A DNA stretch of 46,784 nucleotides, taken from assembly GCA_021325365.1 (NCBI GenBank), contig JAJPHF010000060.1, forward strand, positions 1 through 46,784. The letters run 5' to 3'. The notes under the pieces are model-generated. The model did no database searches. It saw nothing but the letters and a program-made list of their open reading frames with translations, and was not told where the DNA came from. The stretch is from Pseudomonadota bacterium. Its GTDB lineage: Bacteria; Chloroflexota; UBA6077; JAJPHF01. Each line of letters starts with the position of its first letter. The first letter of the stretch is position 1. This document shows positions 29,597 to 35,696 of this stretch, one piece after another. A program made the position numbers and the translations under genes.

Positions 29597-29669
29597 GGGC
29601 CCGTAGCTCAGTGGATAGAGCGGCGGACTTCTAATCCGCTGGTCGGGGGTTCGAATCCCTCCGGGCCTG
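29597..29669 (+). tRNA. tRNA-Arg (anticodon UCU)
   Basis: A 73-nt cloverleaf folds completely. The acceptor is GGGCCCG with CGGGCCT (one G-U pair), the D stem GCTC/GAGC, the anticodon stem GCGGA/TCCGC around CTTCTAA with TCT at 29630-29632, and the T stem GGGGG/CCCTC with TTCGAAT. The discriminator is G. The CCA end is not encoded. Its 3' end is duplicated exactly at 30068-30094, the usual sign of integration by a tyrosine recombinase. Confidence 0.96.
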
Positions 29670-29671
29670 CC
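29645..29671. repeat. attL-like core: 3' end of tRNA-Arg
   Basis: These 27 bp, from the T arm to two bases past the discriminator, are identical to 30068-30094. The distance between copies is 423 bp. Confidence 0.75.
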
Positions 29672-29742
29672 CCCACCAGCCCAATGCTGGCGCCGAATCT
29701 GAAGAATCACACCAGCCAGTCTCGGCTCGCTCAGCGCTTTTT

Positions 29743-29774
29743 GTGTGCCAGGGTGTGCCAAATGTCCCGGCACA
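29743..29774. promoter_or_regulatory. Cluster of GTGTGCCA half-sites
   Basis: GTGTGCCA occurs at 29743-29750 and 29753-29760, spaced by one helical turn. An inverted GGCACA follows at 29769-29774. Further copies are at 29998-30015 (palindrome) and 30248-30255. The pattern resembles arm-type sites of an integrase or a repressor array. Confidence 0.4.
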
Positions 29775-29822
29775 TGACTCCTGCCGAGCCCGCAGAACCT
29801 CTTTCGCGCATGGAGCGGTGCC

Positions 29823-29993
29823 GTGGACGATTTGGTGTGGGACCGACTCAGCGAACAAGCGCGGCGGGTGTGGGAAGCCTATCAGCGCTACGAGGAGCTG
29901 GACCGAAGCGCTCGGCGTGTGCTTGCGGACGCCGAGGCCATCCTAAAGCGCAGGGTCAGGAGATGCCGAGATCGCCCGCTGCCCCGGGATTAG
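29823..29993 (+). CDS. 56-residue helical basic protein between the att-like repeats
   Basis: A GTG start seven bases after GGAG opens a frame of 56 codons that begins MDDLVWDRLSEQARRVWEAY. It continues as an amphipathic helix rich in Arg and Glu (RYEELDRSARRVLADAEAIL) and ends KRRVRRCRDRPLPRD. The heptad-like spacing and absence of Pro until the end suggest a real helical protein, perhaps a small DNA-binding or accessory factor. I recognise no family. It is the only plausible gene inside the 423-bp interval bounded by the tRNA-end duplication. Confidence 0.45.
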   Translation: MDDLVWDRLSEQARRVWEAYQRYEELDRSARRVLADAEAILKRRVRRCRDRPLPRD

Positions 29994-29997
29994 GTTC

Positions 29998-30015
29998 GTG
30001 TGCCGCGCGGCACAC
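29998..30015. promoter_or_regulatory. 18-bp palindrome GTGTGCCGCGCGGCACAC
   Basis: This is a perfect palindrome four bases after the 56-residue ORF. It is made of two inverted copies of the GTGTGCC half-site. It may be a protein-binding site or a hairpin. Confidence 0.5.
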
Positions 30016-30067
30016 GGGTCTCACCCGGCCGCGAAGAGGATACTGTGCAGGCGGTCGGTCGCGGCCT

Positions 30068-30094
30068 GGGGGTTCGAATCCCTCCGGGCCTGCC
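30068..30094. repeat. attR-like duplicate of the tRNA-Arg 3' end
   Basis: This is a 27-bp exact copy of 29645-29671 with no tRNA body upstream of it. It marks the far end of a small inserted segment or an internal junction of a larger, partly deleted element. Confidence 0.75.
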
Positions 30095-30159
30095 GCGAAA
30101 TTGGCCACGATTGCAGCGAAGGGCCGACCGGCGGGAGGACGGGCGCCCGACCGATCACT

Positions 30160-30420
30160 TTATCCCGGCTGCGGGGCGCTCGGCGATACCTGGGGCGCCA
30201 GCTGGCTCGTCGGGGTAGGAGGCGCTTGATCGGGCAGGATCGTCGTCGTGTGCCACATCACGAACGCGACGAGCGCGGCCAGGGCGGTGGCGAGGATCGG
30301 TGTTGCCAGAACGCCCACGAGTACGACGAGGAATAGCCGCCATTCTCGCCGGTCGTCGGCTTGCAGCGATCGCTGCTCCTCAGCCGGCGGCGTCCCCGCG
30401 GGTCCATTGCCCGTGTGCAT
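30160..30420 (-). CDS. 86-residue membrane protein of unknown function
   Basis: The start ATG (30420) lies three bases after GGAGGAG. The product has a hydrophilic start (about 1-27), a hydrophobic span of about 32 residues (WRLFLVVLVGVLATPILATA onward) long enough for one long or two short membrane helices, and a Pro/Gln-rich tail. No conserved domain is recognised. It lies just outside the attR-like repeat and is transcribed towards it. It contains one GTGTGCCA copy within its coding region. Confidence 0.55.
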   Translation of the reverse strand: MHTGNGPAGTPPAEEQRSLQADDRREWRLFLVVLVGVLATPILATALAALVAFVMWHTTTILPDQAPPTPTSQLAPQVSPSAPQPG

Positions 30421-30604
30421 GAACTCCTCCACAGCGGATGACCCAGAACCATACCAGACGCCGGGGCCAAGGACCCACGATTGGCGCCGCCCCGGGCGCC
30501 TCCCGCACGGGACCGCGCCGGCCTGGCACGCGCACGACCGACGCGCGGCGGCGGCTGGCACCGGGTCTGCGTCGAGACGAGCAGGACGCTAGGGGAGGGT
30601 GGCT

Positions 30605-30793
30605 GTGGCGGTGCTAGAATGCGCCCAGTGCGGGGCGCCGATTGCGGACCGCGACGCGATGGTGGCGCGGGACACCCAGCAATTTTGCTCGGCGGGCTGC
30701 GCCGACATGGCTCGCACGGCCGGCGGCCCAGCCCTGAGGCAGTCTTCAGACGACGACAAGGCCCGTCTCGCGGCCCGGCCGACGCTCGACTAG
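30605..30793 (+). CDS. 62-residue TRASH/YHS-like metal-binding protein
   Basis: The GTG start at 30605 lies six bases after GGGGAGG; neighbouring GTGs at 30599 and 30611 are alternatives. The product has CAQCGAPI (about residues 6-13) and FCSAGCADMA (about 28-37), the Cys-x2-Cys and Cys-x3-Cys spacing of TRASH or YHS-type metal sensors and chaperones. The short tail is polar. It may bind zinc or copper. Its neighbours are a membrane protein on the other strand and the recombinase, with no transporter nearby. Confidence 0.55.
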   Translation: MAVLECAQCGAPIADRDAMVARDTQQFCSAGCADMARTAGGPALRQSSDDDKARLAARPTLD

Positions 30794-30858
30794 CTGGCTG
30801 GACGGGTAGGAGCACAGTTCGCGAAGCGAGGGCCGCGCTCGTTGTCCCGATGGGCGGC

Positions 30859-31977
30859 CTAGCCTGCTGACCGGCCAGGTCTGCGCTTAGCCGCTCGCCG
30901 CGTGGGTCGCAGGTCAGAGGCGGGGTCGATTTGGGGCGCCGAGGGCTCCGCCGTGGACGAACGGGCGCGGCCCAGATTCGCCACCAGCTCGCTCGGCGAG
31001 GCGCTGAACCGATCAAACGCTTCCCGCAAGTGCGCTACCTCATAGTGCGCGTAGATGCGCTTCGTGGTCTCCGGCGAGGCGTGGCCAAGGATGTCCTGGA
31101 CCTCGGAGAGTTTGGCGCCACGGTTCAACATGACGCTGGCTTTCGTGTGGCGGAAGGCATGGGGCGTCGCGCGCACGCCGGCGAGTCGCGCGTAGGCGCC
31201 GACGATGCCCCAGATGGACTGGGGGGACAGCCGGTACCGCTCGCCGCGCGGTCCCGGACGCCCGCGCCCGCGATCATGGCGCAGGAAGAGCGGGGCATAC
31301 CCGTCGTTCCGCTCGGCGAGGTAGCGCCGCACCGCCGCGAGCGCCTCGTCGCTCAAGAAGACGACGCGTTCCTTGTCGCCTTTGCCGGTGATGAGCGCCT
31401 CGCCTCGCCAGCCGTCCTCCAGGTCGTCGCGGTCCAGGCGGGACACCTCGGCGCGCCGCATCCCGCTGCTGTACAGAACGTGGAGGAGCGCGCGATCGCG
31501 CAGCAGCGTCAGGCGGCGCGCCGCGTCCCCAGAGGGGGGAAGCGCCAGCTCGTCAGCCGTGGTGACGATTAGGGGCAGGCGCCGATCGATGCGCGGCGTG
31601 CGGTACTGACCGCGGCCGACGACCTCGGCCAAGCGCTCGCGAACCCGCTCGTAAGTCGCGTCGGGCGCCGCCCAGCCGCGCCGGTCGAGAAAGCGGCACA
31701 GCGCGCGCAACGCGGCCAGGTAGGTGACGACGGTCGGGCGGCGTTCGCGACCGAACTGGTCTATGAGCCAGGCGTGGTACTCCTCGACGAAGGACAGGGG
31801 TACCTCGTCGGCCAGCAGCGTGTCCGGGTCGAGGTGGCGAGTCTGAAGATACTCGACGAAACGGCGCAGGCCACTGGCGTACGTGGCGCGCGTGCGAGGC
31901 GAGCGTCCGGCGAGGCTGGCCAGGAAGGCCTCGCTGGCTCGGGTCCACGTGGGCGTTGAAGGCGCGGACGACTCCAC
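30859..31977 (-). CDS. Tyrosine recombinase / phage-type integrase (XerC/D-like)
   Basis: From the GTG at 31977 the protein has 372 residues. The N-terminal SAM-like core-binding domain (about 12-105) includes SPRTRATYASGLRRFVEYL. The catalytic domain (about 125-310) keeps the full set: Arg in YSSGMRRAEVSRL, Lys in ITGKGDKERVV, HxxR in TPHAFRHTKAS, His in LGHASPETTKRIY, and the nucleophile Tyr in IYAHY. A Pro/Arg-rich tail of about 55 residues follows. It should cut and join DNA through a 3'-phosphotyrosine. The start is uncertain because no good SD precedes it. Candidate target: the tRNA-Arg 3' end 1.2 kb away. A chromosomal Xer role is the alternative. Confidence 0.85.
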   Translation of the reverse strand: MESSAPSTPTWTRASEAFLASLAGRSPRTRATYASGLRRFVEYLQTRHLDPDTLLADEVPLSFVEEYHAWLIDQFGRERRPTVVTYLAALRALCRFLDRRGWAAPDATYERVRERLAEVVGRGQYRTPRIDRRLPLIVTTADELALPPSGDAARRLTLLRDRALLHVLYSSGMRRAEVSRLDRDDLEDGWRGEALITGKGDKERVVFLSDEALAAVRRYLAERNDGYAPLFLRHDRGRGRPGPRGERYRLSPQSIWGIVGAYARLAGVRATPHAFRHTKASVMLNRGAKLSEVQDILGHASPETTKRIYAHYEVAHLREAFDRFSASPSELVANLGRARSSTAEPSAPQIDPASDLRPTRRAAKRRPGRSAG

Positions 31978-32303
31978 TGATGATCCACGCGGACCTCGGC
32001 CACGCCAAGAGAGAACTGGAGCGGGCCGGCCCGGCCGCGAGTGCTTAAGACCAGTGTAGGCCCCTTGCTGCCGCCGGGAGGTCGGTTCGGGCGGTGCTGT
32101 GATGGAAGCGTAGCAAGCGGGAGCCCAGGCGGGAGGACGATGACGCAGGGAAGAAGGGAGCGCGCCGCCCTCCAGCGAGATGGTAGCAACCGGTAGCCCA
32201 GGAGGGAGGGCGATGACGCGGGACTGGGGCGAGAGCCGCGAAACCAACAGCAGAACGGCGGCTCTTCTTACGGTGCCGCCGTTCTGCTTGGTTTTCGGCC
32301 AGC
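31978..32303. repeat. Leader of the recombinase gene with a 42-bp direct repeat
   Basis: The 326-nt gap between the 41-residue gene and the recombinase holds two copies of a GTAGCAA-CGG-AGCCCAGG-GGGAGG-CGATGACGC unit (32110-32151 and 32183-32224, about 37 of 42 identical, period 73). It also holds the hairpin at 32249-32288. The recombinase frame is open across this region, but the repeats and low-complexity translation argue against coding. Confidence 0.6.
32249..32288 (-). terminator. 14-bp hairpin after the 41-residue gene
   Basis: AGCAGAACGGCGGC and GCCGCCGTTCTGCT pair perfectly around a 12-nt loop. On the minus strand the hairpin begins 15 nt after the small gene's stop and is followed by GTTGGTTT. 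It is a candidate intrinsic terminator or attenuator in front of the recombinase. Confidence 0.55.
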
Positions 32304-32429
32304 CTACCCCTTGCGAGAGAAGGCGCCGTAGCGCGCGTGCTTGAGCCGTTGCCAACAAATGGCGCAGTAACCGTGGCGCAAGTGATGGGCGATATCGGGC
32401 CTGCGCTGGCAGCTCTGACAGCGATCCAT
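32304..32429 (-). CDS. 41-residue double-CxxC zinc-knuckle protein
   Basis: GAGGAGG ends three bases before the ATG. The product begins MDRCQSCQRRPDIAHHLRHG and continues YCAICWQRLKHARYGAFSRKG. It has CQSC (4-7) and CAIC (22-25), two CxxC pairs 14 residues apart, with a basic tail. It is a complete small zinc knuckle, too short for usual gene callers. It has its own near-consensus promoter with a palindrome over the start of transcription, and it leads into the recombinase gene. It may be a regulator or excision accessory factor (inference). No family is recognised. Confidence 0.65.
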   Translation of the reverse strand: MDRCQSCQRRPDIAHHLRHGYCAICWQRLKHARYGAFSRKG

Positions 32430-32460
32430 GATCCCTCCTCGGCGTCTGACCGCACTTTCT

Positions 32461-32478
32461 TACAAGTCCCAACTTGTA
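32461..32478. promoter_or_regulatory. 18-bp operator-like palindrome TACAAGT-N4-ACTTGTA
   Basis: TACAAGTCCCAACTTGTA has 7-bp perfect arms. It covers the predicted transcription start of the minus-strand promoter at 32484-32512, so a bound repressor would block it. Confidence 0.6.
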
Positions 32479-32483
32479 CTTAT

Positions 32484-32512
32484 AGTATACGTCCGATCCG
32501 GCCGGCGGTCAA
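32484..32512 (-). promoter_or_regulatory. Near-consensus sigma70 promoter
   Basis: TTGACC (32512-32507), a 17-nt spacer and TATACT (32489-32484) form the strongest promoter match I see in the window. It drives the 41-residue gene and possibly the recombinase. Its -35 overlaps the end of the upstream methyltransferase gene. Confidence 0.75.
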
Positions 32513-33366
32513 GAGGAGAGATGTTCGGAGCCGTTCGCCTGGCGCCGCGCGGTGACCAGGAAGCAGCGGGGGAAACCGGGGAGGTCGCGAGGTGTTACCG
32601 GCCAGGGCCAACGCCCGAAATTGGCGCCCTCTTCCCCCGGTTGGCGCACTAGGGCTTGCCAGCCATGGCGGGCCAGCAGCGCCTCCGGCTCATTCGTCCC
32701 GAAGCGCCACGGCGCCCCCCGCCGCTCCAGCAGGTGCAGATACCCCGCCATCCACGGCGAGGTGAGGAGGTCGCACGCGAGAAAATCGACCCCGAGCTGG
32801 CTGCCCGGCGCGGCGACCGTGGCTAAGGTCGCCAGGATGCGCTCGACCGCCGCCGCGTCCAGGTAGTGGAAGAAGCCCTCGGCCAGCCAGGCGGACGGCG
32901 CCGTGGCATCGAAGCCGGCGGCGCGCAAGCGCGCCGGCCAGTCGTCCTGGGCCAAATCGACGCCCAGCGTGCGCCGGTCGCACGCGGGGGTGGCGCGAGC
33001 AGCGGTCAGGATGCCCTCCTTGCGCTGCAGGAGCGCGGGTCGGTCGAACTCCCAAAGCGTGACCCCTGCCGGCCAGGCCAGCCGGAACGCGCGGGTGTCC
33101 ATCCCGGCAGCGACGAGGACGACCTGGCGCAGGCCGTGGCGCATCGTCACCTGTTCCAGCCAGTCGTCGAAGAACCGGGTGCGGATGGGTAGCCAGGGAT
33201 TGCACTGGGCTTCCTCTGGCTCGGCATCGAGCTGGAGGAACCCCTCTTCGCCCGCCAGAGCCTCGGCAAGCGGGTCGTCGAACAGCCGGTCGGGCCGCGC
33301 GCTCTCGCGAGCGCGTGCGGCCGCGGTCCAGAGCGCGGTCCCGGCAATCGCATCCACGAAATCCAT
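32509..33366 (-). CDS. SAM-dependent methyltransferase, leucine carboxyl methyltransferase (LCM) type
   Basis: The 285-residue protein fits the PPM1/LCM family. It has DPLAEALAG and VLVAAGMDTRAFRLAWP (motif I region, about 83-99), LWEFDRPALLQRKEGIL with the acidic residue that holds SAM ribose, WLAEGFFHYL, and a C-terminal ARHGWQALV. Members methylate carboxyl or hydroxyl groups of varied small molecules or proteins; the substrate is unknown. AAAGGAGA abuts the ATG at 33366, so the in-frame GTG at codon 4 (33357) has better spacing and may be the true start. Its upstream region is unusually AT-rich, hinting at acquired DNA. Confidence 0.85.
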   Translation of the reverse strand: MDFVDAIAGTALWTAAARARESARPDRLFDDPLAEALAGEEGFLQLDAEPEEAQCNPWLPIRTRFFDDWLEQVTMRHGLRQVVLVAAGMDTRAFRLAWPAGVTLWEFDRPALLQRKEGILTAARATPACDRRTLGVDLAQDDWPARLRAAGFDATAPSAWLAEGFFHYLDAAAVERILATLATVAAPGSQLGVDFLACDLLTSPWMAGYLHLLERRGAPWRFGTNEPEALLARHGWQALVRQPGEEGANFGRWPWPVTPRDLPGFPRCFLVTARRQANGSEHLSS

Positions 33367-33410
33367 TCTCCTTTGCAGTTGGCGGCGCTCACGAGTAAGA
33401 GATGCTAGCC

Positions 33411-33424
33411 TTAATGCTAATTAA
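33411..33424. promoter_or_regulatory. AT-rich inverted repeat TTAAT-GCTA-ATTAA
   Basis: This lies 45 nt upstream of the methyltransferase gene in a sharply AT-rich patch of a GC-rich window. It is a candidate operator or promoter for that gene. Confidence 0.4.
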
Positions 33425-33558
33425 ATCTACCATCGAGGCGGCAAACGGCATGGACGCGCTGGGCCAGCTAACGGGGGCCGAACAGGCGCTTGGCGACGGG
33501 TCGGGCGTGGGTGCTGTGTCCCGCGCCGCGCTGGCCGGGGCCGCTGTCCGGTGGCACG

Positions 33559-34119
33559 TCACTGGGCGCCGAGCGCGAGCGTTTGCTGGTTGTAGTCGAT
33601 GGTGACGACGCCGAAACTGCTCAGGACGTCCGAGCCGATCAGGCCGTAGAGCCGGCGGCCGATCAGCTGCTGGGCAGCTGCCGAGTCGGAGAGCTGGAGA
33701 TCGATCGCCGCGACGACTCCGTTCGGCAGCGATACGTCGCCGGCACTCCAGTCCGATATGCGCACGACCGTGGCCGCCGCCGGCCCGGAGACGCCCGTGA
33801 CCTGGGGCGCCGCCGCTACCTGCGGGAGGCCGAGCTGCTGCGCGAGCTGCTGGTCAACGACCGACCGCGACGCGCCGGTGTCCACTACGAAGTCGTAGGG
33901 GCCCTGCCCGTGCACCGTTACGTCGACCAGCGCGATGACCGACCCGCCCGCCCGTGCGACGTGCAGCGGGACTGTGCCCGGCTCGGGTGCGGGCGCCGGC
34001 GTGAGCGACGCCGGCAGCAGCTCACAGCCGGCTAGCAGCAGGACGCACATTCCGACGAGCAGGCCGACCGCGAAGGCTACTGCCCGACGCCGGTGACTAG
34101 CCGCCATTACCCGCCGCAC
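33559..34119 (-). CDS. Retropepsin-like aspartic protease, predicted lipoprotein
   Basis: The protein has 186 residues from GTG 34119, or 182 from ATG 34107. A signal peptide ends in a lipobox LLAGC (about residue 32), so the mature protein should be lipid-anchored outside. A clan AA domain follows with FVVDTGASRSVVD (Asp-Thr-Gly active site, about 77-89), a flap region, and LYGLIGSDVLSSF, the second hydrophobic-hydrophobic-Gly motif. Such domains work as dimers. The target is unknown. It is a single gene downstream of nothing obvious; glutamate dehydrogenase converges from the same strand upstream. Confidence 0.85.
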   Translation of the reverse strand: MRRVMAASHRRRAVAFAVGLLVGMCVLLLAGCELLPASLTPAPAPEPGTVPLHVARAGGSVIALVDVTVHGQGPYDFVVDTGASRSVVDQQLAQQLGLPQVAAAPQVTGVSGPAAATVVRISDWSAGDVSLPNGVVAAIDLQLSDSAAAQQLIGRRLYGLIGSDVLSSFGVVTIDYNQQTLALGAQ

Positions 34120-34320
34120 ATTGCCCTCGGTTCGGAGTGCTGCCGCCGTCCTTCCCTGGCTGGGTTGAACGGTGGCGCGCCACAGCTTGCCCTACCCTCA
34201 CCGCCGGGCAAGCTGCATACCAGGCCCTCGGGCGGCCGGCCGCCCGGTACGCAGCGGTTCAGGGGCTTCCCCCGCCGAAGCGGGTACGGTCCAGGACCCG
34301 ATGGCCGGGCCGGGGCGGCG

Positions 34321-35583
34321 TTATGGGTAGATGCCCCGGGTCACGGTCGCCTCGGCCACGCGGCTCACCCCCAGCATCGTCGCGGCCGTACGCATCGGGA
34401 CGTCGTGCTGCCGGGCGAAGCCGAGCACGTCCTGGAAGGCGCTCACCATGATGCGCTGCAGCCGCGAGTTGATCTCCTCCGCCGTCCAGAAGAAGGCGTC
34501 GCGGTCCTGCACCCATTCGAAGTAGGAAACCGTCACGCCGCCAGCGTTGCAGAGGATGTCGGGAATGACGAAGATGCCGCGCTCGTTCAGCACTCGGTCG
34601 CCGCCGGGCGTCGTCGGCCCGTTCGCGCCCTCGGCGACGAGCCGCGCCTTGATCCGCGGCGCGTTCCGCTCGGTGATGACGCTCGCCACGGCGGCGGGCA
34701 CCAGCACGTCGCAATCCACTTCCAGCAGCGCCTCATTGGAGATCGGCCGCGTGCGCGGGGCGCCGACGACGGAGCCCATCTCCTGCTTGTAGCGCATGAG
34801 ATCGAGGGGATTGAGGCCGTCGGGGTTGTAGACGCCGCCCCCCTCTTCGGAAATGGCGACGATGCGCGCCCCCAGGGCGTGGAGCAGGCGCGCCGTGGGC
34901 TCGCCCACATTGCCGAAGCCCTGGATGGCCACCCGCGCGCCGGCGAGGGGGAGGCCCAAGCAGGCCGCCGCCTGCTCGATGCAGTACACCACGCCGCGGC
35001 CGGTGGCCTCCAGCCGCCCCTCGGAGCCGCCGATGCTCAGGGGCTTACCCGTCACGACGGCGGGGATGGAGTAGCCACGGTGCATGCTGTAGGTGTCCAT
35101 GATCCAGGCCATCGTCTGCGGCCCGGTGTTCAGGTCGGGCGCGGGGATGTCGCTGTCTGGCCCGATGAGCACGGAGATCTCAGTGGCGTAGCGGCGCGTC
35201 ATGCGCTCCAGCTCGCGCTGCGACATGCGTCGGGGATCGCAGACCACGCCGCCCTTCGCGCCGCCGAACGGCAGCCGGACCACGGCGCACTTCCACGTCA
35301 TCCACATCGCGAGGGCACGCACCTCGTCCAGGTCGACCTCCGGGTGATAGCGGATGCCCCCCTTGGCCGGGCCACGCGCCAGGCTGTGCTGCACGCGGTA
35401 GCCGCTGAACACCTTCACGCGGCCGTCGTCCAGCTCGACCGGGAAGTGAACGCTTAGCTCGCGCTTCGGCACGCGCAACACGGCACAGATGCCGGGGTCC
35501 AGGCCGAGGCGGTCGGCAGCTTCATCGAATTGGGCGAGGGCGGAGCGCAGGGGGGCGGTTTGGACTTCGAGGCGAGACGCCAT
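34321..35583 (-). CDS. gdhA: Glu/Leu/Phe/Val dehydrogenase, probably glutamate dehydrogenase
   Basis: The protein has 420 residues, the typical size of hexameric GDH. The ATG (35583) follows GGAGGAA. Lys74 ([11 protein letters not shown]), Lys98 (MTWKCAV) and the catalytic Lys110 (FGGAKGGV) are in place, and [19 protein letters not shown] follows. The NAD(P) fold has [10 protein letters not shown], and [12 protein letters not shown] closes the nucleotide site. It interconverts glutamate with 2-oxoglutarate and ammonia; coenzyme choice is not clear. It lies 113 nt after hflX and may be a separate unit. Confidence 0.94.
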   Translation of the reverse strand: MASRLEVQTAPLRSALAQFDEAADRLGLDPGICAVLRVPKRELSVHFPVELDDGRVKVFSGYRVQHSLARGPAKGGIRYHPEVDLDEVRALAMWMTWKCAVVRLPFGGAKGGVVCDPRRMSQRELERMTRRYATEISVLIGPDSDIPAPDLNTGPQTMAWIMDTYSMHRGYSIPAVVTGKPLSIGGSEGRLEATGRGVVYCIEQAAACLGLPLAGARVAIQGFGNVGEPTARLLHALGARIVAISEEGGGVYNPDGLNPLDLMRYKQEMGSVVGAPRTRPISNEALLEVDCDVLVPAAVASVITERNAPRIKARLVAEGANGPTTPGGDRVLNERGIFVIPDILCNAGGVTVSYFEWVQDRDAFFWTAEEINSRLQRIMVSAFQDVLGFARQHDVPMRTAATMLGVSRVAEATVTRGIYP

Positions 35584-35696
35584 TGTCTTCCTCCAGCAGC
35601 CCGACCGCGCGGCCCGCACTGCGGCGAGCCGACGCGGCGCGGCAGTTCCTGAAGAATTCTACCGCCGGGCCGCTGAGCGTCCGCAGATATCGTGCC

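Noticed and set aside
32221..32300. Possible T-box antiterminator on the minus strand (GGCGGCACCG resembles GGGTGGTACCG)
   Set aside because: The rest of the T-box consensus, a specifier loop and a downstream aminoacyl-tRNA synthetase or amino acid gene are absent; the hairpin is better described as a terminator or attenuator.
31978..32472. A longer 537-residue recombinase starting at 32472
   Set aside because: The extra N-terminus overlaps the well-supported 41-residue gene in another frame, crosses a 14-bp hairpin and direct repeats, and has low-complexity translation.
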